From a virus: DNA of 47,711 bases. Positions 25,482 through 32,912 of the stretch are shown in pieces. A program made the translations under genes and the position numbers. The notes below the pieces were generated by a model, which was given only the letters and a program-made list of their open reading frames with translations, ran no database searches and was not told the DNA's origin. Numbering within the stretch: the stretch's first letter is position 1; each line of letters begins with the position of its first letter. The stretch covers positions 1-47,711 of the IMG/VR virus record IMGVR_UViG_3300024999_000158, one strand, 5' to 3'.

Positions 25482-27869
25482 CTATTTTGCAGCGTTCCTT
25501 TCATCACCTCCTTGGCGTGTAATAGGCGCTGGAAGGTGGGTGACGAACTTGGCGTAGTTCTCGTTACACTTGATCAGGTTCAAACTGTGATAGCGCTTTA
25601 AGTTCAGTAAATCCTCTTCGGTGTATGGATATAATTCGCTCTTGAGTTCATCAAAGTTCTTTTTATCACAACCTGAAATTAACATATAGGACGCATTGGA
25701 GCTCCTGAATTCTTCGCGGATAGATTTAACCTGATTAAGATAGTGACAACTGATAATAGGCTTAAGATTAAATTTAGGGAGTTGGCTTAACTTCAGCTTG
25801 AGGAACTTCTCGGCGTTGTTCACCTGGTATAACTCGTCGATAATCAAGTTCACCTTTGTCATTTTGGATCTATCCTTGACTTGCTCCTCCCGGATCTGCA
25901 GGGCAAGCCAAATCTTTGTCATCCAATAGGTTACATAAACATCCTTTTCATTATCGGTGAGAAACATCCGTTGTGGCATCTTAATAACAATTAGCTGGTT
26001 TTTCTGCATCTCCCGCACCAGGTCAATGTTATTTTCACTACCTTTCTTCAACATAGTTTCGATGTAGGCGTTGACTTTCAGCTTTTGTAGTCTATCTACA
26101 GCGCCGGTGATTAAGTGTGTCTTGGTGCCAACTACCTTGCCTTTCTTATCTACTTCATCAAGTTCCCTCAAGTAGTCAATATACTCTTCCATGTTCTCCA
26201 TCTGCTCATTAGACACCGCATCAATAAATGCCTTGCGGACTTTATAATTCAGTAGAGTAGCAAACACATCCTTGATATTGCCATTCGACAAGAATACGAC
26301 CAAGGCAGCGCTCTCGAAATACCTGCCCATTTTCGCTGTAAAGTTTGCATCGTCAGCGTTAATGCTATCAACTAAGGTCATCAAGAGTGCTGTTTGCTCT
26401 TTAGCATTTTTGTACTGTATAAATGGGTTCGTGCTTGGCGGGACTTCGTTATACCCCAAACCTTGCAATGTCTCCCAGTTGTCACAGCGGACCTCAAGAA
26501 CTTTATCCTTAGAGAAGGCTGAAGCAATCTCATCACTCATTTGGCAGCTCCCAATGAAGTCTGGGATGATCACACATTCTCCTGCATTGATCGCATCACG
26601 AGCTATGTTTGCCAGGAACTTAGATTTTCCGGCTCTGTTAGGCCCGATGAGCACCAGTGAAAGCATTTGGTAATCAAAGTCGGTGCTCATGTAGACCTTT
26701 TGCTTATTCCCCTTGAAGGTATTTTCGCCTAGGCACATTACGCCGGTAAGGAGTTCGTCGGGCACCTCACTCTCAAGGGTCTCGATCTTCTCAATAAACT
26801 TGTGTTTTGCCAGAAGTTCGCGTCCCGGCAAGGCTAAAAAATTACTACATTCATCCACGCCCACCTTAAGCACTTCAGCGCCCTTTACTTTAGTATCCAA
26901 GTGATGGAATTTACCCTTGTATTTTCTACGCACTAGGCTATTGTCCTCGCCGATGCAATCGTAGCTTTGGGCTAGAGCCTTTGCATTGTTTCGCTGGCGT
27001 AGCTCATCTTTACTTTCGCTGAGTACGATAATTTGGGCCTTAAGTACCGTGTTTTTCCCCTTTGTTACTGTGGCATCAGACACAATCTTATGATTAGATA
27101 TACTGGATAACGTTTGCTTCAAAATCATTGCGTTATCCTTTTCATATTTGGCGATGTATTTACCATCTCCCCCAAGCACTTGGCCAACGTCATTTACTAG
27201 TCCGGACAAAAGGGAGAAGGCCAACTTGGCCAAGTACTTAGGCCCAGCTTTGTTTTTGTCCACCGGCTGCTCCATGCGCACTTTCGTGATCGTGGACCTA
27301 TACTCGCTTAGCCAACTGCGCTGGGATGTAGGGATGAAATTGTAGAATATGCCAACCTTGTCACCGTCCTCCATGATGTCCACGATATTCATGTTGCTCT
27401 CCAAGAGGTTATTGCTGCGCTTATCTACTGCTAGACTGAGACCGTCCTCTTTAGAGTATGCCAACTGGTATATAGTCGAGTCCTCGCTGAAGCCTGGCAG
27501 TTCATCCACGGGCTTAATAGTTACGCTGTCCCAAGTATCGGACATCTTTTCGCTTATGATGCTTTCATATCGGGTAGGTACTATAAAGTAAAATTCAATG
27601 CGCTTTTTCTCAATGTAAATGTAATAACCGACTTTAGGCGTCAAGGCCACGGAAAACTTGGTACCCAATACAAACTTCTTGCCCAGTACCTTGATTAACT
27701 TTTTCTGCTCAGTCTTTACGCTTTGCTGCAGGGTCTTGAAAAGTGAGCCTATAGTCTTAGCGATGTTACTAGACGTGTTATTACGGATCGCATTGTTCGG
27801 TGTGAGCCTTAAATAAACATAAGTTGGCTTTACGAACTCCACATATTCGCTCAGCTTAATTGACTTCAT
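25482..27869 (-). CDS. VirD4/HerA-like conjugation-type ATPase
   Basis: A 795-residue ATPase. Residues about 1-390 are a non-catalytic domain (VKPTYVYLRLTPNNAIRNN, KFVLGTKFSVALTPKVGYYI). Walker A is GPNRAGKSKFL near residue 412, followed by VIIPDFIGSCQMSDEIA. Walker B is VNLIIDELYQVNN near residue 686, followed by KPIISCHYLNQVKSIREEF and MLISGCDKKNFDEL, the pattern of type IV coupling proteins. No membrane helix is obvious in it, but the two genes upstream on the same strand encode membrane proteins. No relaxase is visible, so DNA mobilisation is only one possibility. Confidence 0.82.
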   Translation of the reverse strand: MKSIKLSEYVEFVKPTYVYLRLTPNNAIRNNTSSNIAKTIGSLFKTLQQSVKTEQKKLIKVLGKKFVLGTKFSVALTPKVGYYIYIEKKRIEFYFIVPTRYESIISEKMSDTWDSVTIKPVDELPGFSEDSTIYQLAYSKEDGLSLAVDKRSNNLLESNMNIVDIMEDGDKVGIFYNFIPTSQRSWLSEYRSTITKVRMEQPVDKNKAGPKYLAKLAFSLLSGLVNDVGQVLGGDGKYIAKYEKDNAMILKQTLSSISNHKIVSDATVTKGKNTVLKAQIIVLSESKDELRQRNNAKALAQSYDCIGEDNSLVRRKYKGKFHHLDTKVKGAEVLKVGVDECSNFLALPGRELLAKHKFIEKIETLESEVPDELLTGVMCLGENTFKGNKQKVYMSTDFDYQMLSLVLIGPNRAGKSKFLANIARDAINAGECVIIPDFIGSCQMSDEIASAFSKDKVLEVRCDNWETLQGLGYNEVPPSTNPFIQYKNAKEQTALLMTLVDSINADDANFTAKMGRYFESAALVVFLSNGNIKDVFATLLNYKVRKAFIDAVSNEQMENMEEYIDYLRELDEVDKKGKVVGTKTHLITGAVDRLQKLKVNAYIETMLKKGSENNIDLVREMQKNQLIVIKMPQRMFLTDNEKDVYVTYWMTKIWLALQIREEQVKDRSKMTKVNLIIDELYQVNNAEKFLKLKLSQLPKFNLKPIISCHYLNQVKSIREEFRSSNASYMLISGCDKKNFDELKSELYPYTEEDLLNLKRYHSLNLIKCNENYAKFVTHLPAPITRQGGDERNAAK

Positions 27870-27882
27870 CGCTACTTACCTC

Positions 27883-28512
27883 CTACTTCAAGGCTAAATG
27901 TGGCGCAGGATCAACAGAAGTTTTCCCGCCATCGAGACGTATTTCGAAGTGGACGTGGGGGCCCGTGCTGCGCCCTGTGTTACCACTTAATGCTATTACT
28001 GCGCCCTGCCATACCGATTGACCAACCGTAACTAGGACTTGACTGTTGTGGGCGTACATTGTCTGTGTTCCATCGGGGTGATCAACCTCCACTACGTTGC
28101 CGACTATGTTCCCTTTGTACCCGGCGAAGCATATCGTACCAGCTTTGCTCGCTTGCACCTTAGTACCTTCCGGTACCGCGAAATCTATACCATAGTGAAA
28201 ACCATCGGGAGAGGAAGGACGTGGGCCAAAGGGGCTAGATACTGATCCAACAACCGGCGCGATATATTCGCCTTGTCTTACAAGTTCTCCGGTGTCATTT
28301 ACATCAATGAAGATATTAAGAAGAATATAACCAACCAGTGCTATGCCTACCCATCTAATCCCGGGCTTAAAGCCTCCGACGTATAAGAGAATTAATGATG
28401 CGCAACCAAGCAAGACGACAACATGCGCGTAAGCAAGGAATAAAACTGGCTTAGTCATGATCATGGTTACAGCGGCTAATATAACTCCACCTTTTAGCGC
28501 TGCTAAGATCAT
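27883..28512 (-). CDS. Membrane-anchored M23 (LytM) endopeptidase
   Basis: 209 residues. The first 75 contain about three membrane helices (GGVILAAVTMIMTKPVLFLAY, VVVLLGCASLILLYV, WVGIALVGYILLNIFI). Residues about 85-205 form an M23 metallopeptidase with intact ligands: HYGIDFAV, MYAHNSQ and GPHVHFEIR. It would cut peptidoglycan cross-bridges outside the membrane. Conjugation systems of Gram-positive bacteria pair such hydrolases with a coupling ATPase. It overlaps the upstream gene by four bases and lies 13 bases from the ATPase. Confidence 0.88.
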   Translation of the reverse strand: MILAALKGGVILAAVTMIMTKPVLFLAYAHVVVLLGCASLILLYVGGFKPGIRWVGIALVGYILLNIFIDVNDTGELVRQGEYIAPVVGSVSSPFGPRPSSPDGFHYGIDFAVPEGTKVQASKAGTICFAGYKGNIVGNVVEVDHPDGTQTMYAHNSQVLVTVGQSVWQGAVIALSGNTGRSTGPHVHFEIRLDGGKTSVDPAPHLALK

Positions 28513-28829
28513 GATTTAAACAGCCCTTCTATTTGGTCCAGTGCCTGGGGGAGGGCAAGCATAGCGCCAAAGCATATGAGGTAACCAATAAACTGGTGTT
28601 TTGCTTTTTCATAGTCCCCATCTAAGACAGACTGGATAGAGTTAACGGACCCTTTACCCAAAATTACATATTTACCTACACTGACAATCTTCCAATAAAT
28701 ACTCATGCCCTTGTCATCCAAACTCGAGGCTAAAGCCACGGTAGGGGATAGGAGCATAGCGGCCGCCGTAATTCCTACTTGAAAATAGAAGCTTTTGTGC
28801 TTGCGGAAATGGTTGGTTAATCTTAACAT
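28509..28829 (-). CDS. Small two-helix membrane protein, pilin-like layout
   Basis: 106 residues with a signal-like first helix (GITAAAMLLSPTVALASS, residues about 19-36, a possible cleavage after ALA) and a second helix near residue 82-97 (FIGYLICFGAMLALPQAL). Small proteins with a signal and one or two helices are the usual form of VirB2/TrbC-like subunits next to conjugation ATPases. The resemblance is in layout only. AAAAAGGAGGTATTCCGCAA precedes the ATG. Confidence 0.7.
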   Translation of the reverse strand: MLRLTNHFRKHKSFYFQVGITAAAMLLSPTVALASSLDDKGMSIYWKIVSVGKYVILGKGSVNSIQSVLDGDYEKAKHQFIGYLICFGAMLALPQALDQIEGLFKS

Positions 28830-28876
28830 TTGCGGAATACCTCCTTTTTGGAATAAAACGGGGTACCTGTCGCATA

Positions 28877-28897
28877 AAGTTTATAGACGATAAACTT
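28877..28897. promoter_or_regulatory. Perfect dyad upstream of the conjugation-like block
   Basis: AAGTTTAT and ATAAACTT surround AGACG. On the minus strand the right half contributes TATAAA, so the dyad overlaps a possible -10 box about 50 bases before the gene at 28829. It is a candidate operator, possibly for the ribbon-helix-helix-like protein encoded next to it. Confidence 0.55.
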
Positions 28898-28924
28898 ACA
28901 TAGGCGCGGTCTAGCCTTCCGCCA

Positions 28925-28966
28925 AGAGCTCCGATGTCCTTCGGGATGTCGGGGCTCTTTTTGTTT
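28925..28966 (+). terminator. Rightward terminator with TTCG loop
   Basis: GAGCTCCGATGTCC pairs with GGATGTCGGGGCTC through Watson-Crick and G-T pairs around TTCG, followed by TTTTTG. It points rightward, although the genes on both sides run leftward, so it may stop antisense read-through. It abuts the stop of the gene at 28966. Confidence 0.7.
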
Positions 28967-29202
28967 CAGGACCTTTCAGCTTTGAGATTGAGCATCAACT
29001 CCCGAGCCACCAGTCGTGCCGCATCCGGTGTGATGGGTTCCACTGGCTTACAGTCAGTTATCCCGAACCATGCTCTTAATGCCATCCTGATCACAGTGCT
29101 CTTTTCACTTCTCGGAATCGCAGAAAGCTTTGCGTTGATCGGTTCGTCTGCCCAAAATGTTTGTTTTTTTTCCGTGGGAATCGCCTCCTTTTGAAATGTC
29201 AC
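28966..29202 (-). CDS. Ribbon-helix-helix-like DNA-binding protein
   Basis: About 78 residues. EPINAKLSAIPRSEKSTVI followed by RMALRAWF has the strand-helix-helix pattern of CopG/Arc-type proteins. The start is unclear: GTG 29202 gives a full frame, but the only good binding site (AAAAGGAGG) lies inside it, and the codon at ideal distance is ACG, with ATT closer. It precedes the conjugation-like genes on the same strand, where relaxosome accessory or autoregulatory RHH proteins are common. No relaxase is present. Confidence 0.55.
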   Translation of the reverse strand: MTFQKEAIPTEKKQTFWADEPINAKLSAIPRSEKSTVIRMALRAWFGITDCKPVEPITPDAARLVARELMLNLKAERS

Positions 29203-29301
29203 CACATGAACATAGAATGTAGGACGGTGGGTGTCGCTGGAAGACGTTGGGTTCCGGTGTGGGTAGCGTGGGTTACAGTGGATGATAAATAGTATTTGTC
29301 G

Positions 29302-29314
29302 ATCGACCAATTTA
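29302..29314. promoter_or_regulatory. Candidate operator, left member of a three-copy motif
   Basis: ATCGACCAATTTA resembles ATCGGTAAATTAC at 29620-29632 and ATCGACAAATTAC at 29712-29724. The three sites surround the small HTH gene at 29359-29544 and the divergent promoter region. Either of the two small HTH proteins could bind them. Confidence 0.4.
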
Positions 29315-29341
29315 TGCACGGGTAATTACAAAAATAAATAT

Positions 29342-29375
29342 AAAAAGGGCCCAACTTTTCAGTCGGGCCAGATGT
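29342..29375 (-). terminator. Leftward terminator of the small HTH gene
   Basis: On the minus strand TGGCCCGACT pairs with AGTTGGGCC (one wobble) around GAAA and is followed by CTTTTTATA. It overlaps the stop of the gene at 29359. Confidence 0.75.
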
Positions 29376-29544
29376 AATCGATTCCCCATCCAAGCGCATT
29401 TGATATTTTTCTAGCTGTCTTTAGATTAACTTCCTTTTTATCGTTTATGATCTTGCTTAACGAACCCTCATTCATGCCTAATTTCTCTGCAAACTCCTTT
29501 TGACTAATCCCTTTCATCTCTAGTATTTCTCTTATCCTATTCAA
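29359..29544 (-). CDS. Small XRE-family HTH regulator
   Basis: 61 residues, nearly all one helix-turn-helix domain: IREILEMKGISQKEFAEKLG, MNEGSLSKIINDKKE and ARKISNALGWGIDYIW. It faces a second small HTH gene at 29784, with a shared upstream region containing three copies of an ATCG-AATTA motif. The pair looks like a separate regulatory switch left of attP, distinct from the CI/Cro switch at 31.4-32.1 kb. It may control the conjugation-like block. Confidence 0.85.
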   Translation of the reverse strand: MNRIREILEMKGISQKEFAEKLGMNEGSLSKIINDKKEVNLKTARKISNALGWGIDYIWPD

Positions 29545-29696
29545 TAATTATCACCTTGAAAATTATTCCACATCCAACGGTGAATTCCTCCCGAATAGAA
29601 TACCTACCTTAGTTTATCGATCGGTAAATTACATGACAAATTTCACGCGATTTATACACACTACAAGACTTATACTCTTAATATCCTTAAGGAATA

Positions 29697-29727
29697 GGGG
29701 TAATCAATATAATCGACAAATTACCCC
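29697..29727 (+). promoter_or_regulatory. Promoter -10 box inside an operator dyad
   Basis: GGGGTAAT (29697-29704) and ATTACCCC (29720-29727) are perfect inverted halves 15 bases apart. A perfect TATAAT lies between them at 29708-29713. It is positioned to start the gene at 29784 and to be repressed by occupancy of the dyad. A clear -35 box is not visible. Confidence 0.55.
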
Positions 29728-29783
29728 TTGAAAAAGGCGAATGTATGTTCTATTATTTAAGGAATACAAAAGGAAGGTTCGTG

Positions 29784-29972
29784 ATGCATACGATTACATT
29801 AGAATTAATTCGGGAAAAATCAAAACTAACAATCAGTGAAGTTGCCAGCCATTGCGGGGTAACTGTATCAAGGATTAAGGAACTCGAAAGCAATCCAGGA
29901 GAGATGCCAGTCAGTATAGCGTTGAAGCTAAGGAAACTGTATGGAGTACCCTTTGATTATATAGAAAATTGA
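29784..29972 (+). CDS. Small XRE-family HTH regulator, divergent partner
   Basis: 62 residues from ATG 29784 after AGGAAGG: LELIREKSKLTISEVASHCG, VTVSRIKELESNPGEMPVS and LRKLYGVPFDYI make one HTH domain. It is transcribed toward attP and closed by a perfect 15-bp terminator. Starting at 29745 instead would add 13 residues without a binding site. Confidence 0.82.
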   Translation: MHTITLELIREKSKLTISEVASHCGVTVSRIKELESNPGEMPVSIALKLRKLYGVPFDYIEN

Positions 29973-29975
29973 ACA

Positions 29976-30011
29976 AAGAAAAGACCGTGAGATTAATCAC
30001 GGTCTTTTCTT
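29976..30011 (+). terminator. Perfect 15-bp terminator before attP
   Basis: AAGAAAAGACCGTGA and TCACGGTCTTTTCTT pair completely around GATTAA. The sequence reads as A-rich stem then T-rich stem, so it can terminate from both directions and shields the attachment site. Confidence 0.9.
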
Positions 30012-30015
30012 ATTA

Positions 30016-30281
30016 GGGGTGTATTTTAGGGGTGTATTTTAGGGTGTACAGTAATTTTCTAAGTGGTGCGGTCGAGAGGACTTGAACCTCCATGCCCTTG
30101 CGAGCACTAGAACCTGAATCTAGTCAGTGTGTCACTTGTGATACTTGGTATAGGCCAGTCTTAGTTTTCTTCTATATAAAGAGTAACGATATTTTATAGA
30201 TGCTAATCGTTTCTTTATTGATACGATATTAAAAATAATTGGTGTCAGGGGTGTAAAAAGGGTGTATTGGGGTGTAAAAAG
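30016..30281. other. attP: tRNA-Leu 3' fragment flanked by integrase arm-site repeats
   Basis: The core at about 30064-30122, read on the minus strand, is the 3' part of a tRNA-Leu with anticodon CAG: anticodon arm around TTCAGGT, long variable arm, T arm GAGG-TTCAAGT-CCTC and a CACCA end. It cannot be a functional tRNA because the acceptor 5' strand and D arm are absent. Both sides carry GGGTGTA repeats: 30016, 30029 and 30042 on the left, and 30248, 30260 and 30269 on the right. These fit arm-type integrase sites. The phage probably inserts into the host tRNA-Leu(CAG) gene and restores its 3' end. This stretch of about 300 bases contains no gene. Confidence 0.85.
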
Positions 30282-30291
30282 AGAGACAGGA

Positions 30292-31407
30292 TTAAGTTCC
30301 TGCCTTTTTGTTTTTTTCCTGTATATCTGTGAAAATTCCTTCTATGACCAAGCTTGCTTCGCTATCCATATCCGAGGATGAGTGTTGATACTTCCTTGTC
30401 ATGTCAACTTGACTGTGCCCTAATCTCCCGGCTGCTATCGTGTCCCTGACTCCATACTTCATCATCATCGTAGCGTTGAAATGCCGGAGATCGTGAAGCC
30501 TGATGTGTGGTAGACCATGGTTGTACAGCATCTTTTTGAAGTGCTGGCTATAAGAAGATGGCTTATATTGACCGCATATACGTTCTGGTACAATTTTTAT
30601 CGTTTTCAGATAATCACTAATTACATCAATTACAAACCCGGGGACCCTTATACTACGCTTACTTGTCTCCGACTTGGGGTCTTTAATAATCCAATCGCTA
30701 TTCATTCTAACCATAGTTTCAGAAATGGAAATCCTGTACTCTTTAAAATCTATATCCTGTAATCTTATGCCGAATATTTCACCGCGCCTAAATCCACAAA
30801 CCCCAGCTAACATAATAACAACCTCATCAAACGTCCCCTTGGTAACCGAGAGTAATTTATCAAAATCTTGTTCATTATAGATCGTCGGCTTGAATTTTTT
30901 AGATTTGGGCTTATTAACTCCATCACATGGGTTGTACTTGATGATTCTATTTTTCATGGCATCCTTTAAGGCTAGGTTAAGAAAAGAGTGTAGCTTACCC
31001 ACCGTCTTACCGGATAGTCCAGATTCTATTTTAGCATTGTAAAATTCCTGCAATTGCATCGGCAGTAGCTTCTTGATTTTCAACCTCCCGATCTCGGAAG
31101 GGATAACATGCTTATCTATATAAAGCTTGTAGAGTTCCCTTGTTGTTTCGGCTAGATCAACAGTGTAAACCTTATACCATTCCTTCAAATATTCTTCCAG
31201 AGTAGCGTCCGACTCGTTCATGTAGAGGTTATTGTCTATCTCATATTGGAGAGCATTAACTCGACTCCATAACTCTTTTTCCTGCTTAGCATCGCTTAGT
31301 TTGGTATCTCCATAAAACTCCTTCTTATCACGCTTGCCATCCTTACCACGCGGTAACTCTACCCTGCCACGCCAACGACCATTCTTATCCTTAAATACTG
31401 TTCCCAT
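30292..31407 (-). CDS. int: Tyrosine integrase
   Basis: 371 residues. The N-terminal domain has an AP2-like arm-binding region (KDKNGRWRGRVELPRG) and a SAM-like core-binding helix bundle. The catalytic domain shows CGFRRGEIFGIRLQD with the first Arg, HIRLHDLRHFNATMM with the His/Arg pair, AAGRLGHSQ and the final RKYQHSS tyrosine. ATG 31407 behind AAGGAGTAACGCT is preferred to the longer frame. The stop lies next to the arm sites of attP. It follows the CI-like gene by four bases, so lysogens probably express both. Confidence 0.95.
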   Translation of the reverse strand: MGTVFKDKNGRWRGRVELPRGKDGKRDKKEFYGDTKLSDAKQEKELWSRVNALQYEIDNNLYMNESDATLEEYLKEWYKVYTVDLAETTRELYKLYIDKHVIPSEIGRLKIKKLLPMQLQEFYNAKIESGLSGKTVGKLHSFLNLALKDAMKNRIIKYNPCDGVNKPKSKKFKPTIYNEQDFDKLLSVTKGTFDEVVIMLAGVCGFRRGEIFGIRLQDIDFKEYRISISETMVRMNSDWIIKDPKSETSKRSIRVPGFVIDVISDYLKTIKIVPERICGQYKPSSYSQHFKKMLYNHGLPHIRLHDLRHFNATMMMKYGVRDTIAAGRLGHSQVDMTRKYQHSSSDMDSEASLVIEGIFTDIQEKNKKAGT

Positions 31408-31411
31408 AGCG

Positions 31412-31723
31412 TTACTCCTTATTTTTAAGATATTGGATGAATGATATTGCCTCAACCTTCTTTTCGTCAGTTAATCCCTTAAGCGGATCGTTAATAGAAA
31501 TCGGTGCTCGATCCTCAGAGAATCCAAACAGCCAATCTAGGGACACATTAAAATATTTAACTAATTTACGAAGGGCCTTCAAGCCGGGATCAACCTGACC
31601 GCGCTCATATTTAGAAAGAAGAGACTTGTTTATTCCGGTAATTTTGGCCACATCCTCAAGTGACTCACTCTTTTCGATGCGTAAAACTTTAAGCCTTTCG
31701 CCTAATTCCTTTATTTCTTCCAC
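31412..31723 (-). CDS. CI-like lysogeny repressor (XRE HTH)
   Basis: 103 residues: LGERLKVLRIEKSESLEDVAK, ITGINKSLLSKYERGQVD and LVKYFNVSLDWLFG form the HTH domain. A short C-terminal tail lacks any cleavable LexA/CI peptidase domain, so induction is not by RecA-stimulated self-cleavage of this protein. It is divergent from the Cro-like gene and shares three operators with it. Confidence 0.87.
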   Translation of the reverse strand: MEEIKELGERLKVLRIEKSESLEDVAKITGINKSLLSKYERGQVDPGLKALRKLVKYFNVSLDWLFGFSEDRAPISINDPLKGLTDEKKVEAISFIQYLKNKE

Positions 31724-31765
31724 TGGATAACCTCCCGCATAGGATAATTTTATTATATACCATTA

Positions 31766-31869
31766 GTATAAAATTTGATACATATAACATCAAAACGTGT
31801 CATATATGCCAAAATAATCATTGACAGAACTATATTGACAATATATAGTTATGGTATCAAATTTGAAAC
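31766..31869. promoter_or_regulatory. Immunity switch: divergent promoters with two operators
   Basis: The rightward promoter has TTGACA at 31821-31826 and TATAGT at 31844-31849, exactly 17 bases apart. A leftward promoter is likely with TTGATG and TATACT read on the minus strand (31793-31788 and 31770-31765). Operators of type GTWTCAAATTTGAWAC lie at 31766-31781 (two mismatches), overlapping the leftward -10 box, and at 31854-31869, over the rightward start point. A third copy is at 32121-32136. Confidence 0.8.
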
Positions 31870-31904
31870 GAAAAAACGCTAAAAGAAAGGATGTTAAACT
31901 TAGT

Positions 31905-32117
31905 ATGGCCAATAAGGGAAAAAAAATACCCTCTGCGAAAATAAAGGGATTGAGGGCAGAACGAGGGATGTCGCAAGCAGATTTGGCCAAAATTATCGGC
32001 ATTACTGCTGGTTCTCTGCAATTAAAGGAAGATGGTAAATATGATTGGAAGTCTAGTGAAATGTTTACGATGAGGAGATTCTTCAAGGTGTCACTGGACG
32101 AACTTTTTCCTGCCTAA
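31905..32117 (+). CDS. Cro-like HTH regulator
   Basis: 70 residues: IKGLRAERGMSQADLAKIIG, ITAGSLQLKEDGKYDW and MRRFFKVSLDELFP. I use ATG 31905 behind AGAAAGGATG. The longer frame from 31851 would begin inside the operator and promoter start. It is the first gene rightward from the immunity promoter and has an operator on each side. Confidence 0.83.
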   Translation: MANKGKKIPSAKIKGLRAERGMSQADLAKIIGITAGSLQLKEDGKYDWKSSEMFTMRRFFKVSLDELFPA

Positions 32118-32120
32118 GAT

Positions 32121-32136
32121 GTATCAAATTTGAAAC
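32121..32136. promoter_or_regulatory. Third immunity operator
   Basis: GTATCAAATTTGAAAC, an imperfect dyad identical to the operator at 31854-31869, three bases after the Cro-like stop. A repressor bound here could block elongation or a second early promoter. Confidence 0.75.
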
Positions 32137-32163
32137 GATTATGAAAAAGCGGGTTAACAAACG

Positions 32164-32204
32164 CCCAGTACCTAGCAGTTAGCTCGGCAACGGGAGGCGA
32201 GAGC
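32164..32204 (+). repeat. Early-region leader repeat, copy 1
   Basis: CCCAGTACCTAGCAGTTAG then CTCGGCAA and a purine-rich GGGAGGCGAGAGC. It matches copy 2 at 32845-32883 with three mismatches in the first 27 bases. Both copies lie in untranslated leaders upstream of rightward genes. The rest of 32137-32311 holds no gene that I can support. Confidence 0.6.
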
Positions 32205-32311
32205 TTAAGGTTGTCTAACTCGGATTCAAGTCTTTGCGTTGACTACGGGATGTAACTCACTCTTTATCACTTATCTTGTTAATATTATCCCACGAAAGGA
32301 AGGTGCAATAA

Positions 32312-32791
32312 ATGGCAGGAAAAGCCACAAAAGCAGCTGAAAATGCATTTTATATCGCACGCATGGAGGCTGCAGCGTTCAACGACAACTTTAACAGCCG
32401 TGAAGGAGCGTCCGAGGTCCTAGGGATTGACCGTACCAGGCTCGCACGCATTGAGCTTGGTAGTCTCAATCCATATCCAGAAGAAGTAATGCTAATGGCA
32501 GATGCCTATAACGCGCCTGAATTAGGTAATTATCATTGCTCAAGGCAATGCCCCCTTGGAAAACAAACGGTCCCACGGATCGAGGTTGCTGATTTGGACC
32601 GTTTGACCATACAGATCTTATCGTCCTTTCAAAGGATTGATCACATCAAGGACATCCTTATCGATATCACGGCTGATGGAATAATCGACATGGAAGAAAG
32701 GCCTAAACTTAAGCAGGTAATGGCCGCGCTTGACATGATCTCTGCAAACGCTCAATCACTAAAGCTGTGGGCTGAGAAAACCCTTAAATAG
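32312..32791 (+). CDS. XRE-type regulator with Cys-containing linker
   Basis: 159 residues: an HTH domain (SREGASEVLGIDRTRLARIE, LGSLNPYPEEVMLMADAYN), then NYHCSRQCPLGK, and a helical C-terminal part (LTIQILSSFQRIDHIKDILI onward). The same arrangement of HTH followed by a C-x3-C linker is seen in early regulators of Bacillota phages and mobile elements. It is the first larger early gene. Confidence 0.78.
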   Translation: MAGKATKAAENAFYIARMEAAAFNDNFNSREGASEVLGIDRTRLARIELGSLNPYPEEVMLMADAYNAPELGNYHCSRQCPLGKQTVPRIEVADLDRLTIQILSSFQRIDHIKDILIDITADGIIDMEERPKLKQVMAALDMISANAQSLKLWAEKTLK

Positions 32792-32844
32792 AGGACAAGC
32801 CTTTAAGAAAGTGGAGGTAAGTGTGAAAACGTTGGTTAGTGAAC

Positions 32845-32883
32845 CCCAGCACCTGGCGGTTAGCTCGGCAAAGGGGGGAGAGC
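32845..32883 (+). repeat. Early-region leader repeat, copy 2
   Basis: CCCAGCACCTGGCGGTTAG then CTCGGCAA and a G-rich tract ending AGAGC; see copy 1. It contains CCAG-CAC-CTGG, a short hairpin that copy 1 keeps only partly. It lies about 30 bases before the start of the gene at 32913. Confidence 0.6.
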
Positions 32884-32912
32884 AAACGTTGGCTTGGAGG
32901 GGGGTGAGAAGG

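Noticed and set aside
25482-27869. VirB4-type ATPase or FtsK instead of a coupling-protein type
   Set aside because: The motif order after Walker B and the lack of FtsK gamma domain fit VirD4/HerA better, but the distinction is by eye and not final.
30064-30122. tRNA-Leu gene on the minus strand
   Set aside because: Only the 3' part from the anticodon arm is present; D arm and 5' acceptor strand are missing, so it is the attP core and not a gene.
29976-30281. CRISPR array suggested by repeated GGGTGTA units
   Set aside because: Repeats are 7-13 bases, unequally spaced and flank a tRNA fragment; they fit integrase arm sites and not a CRISPR.
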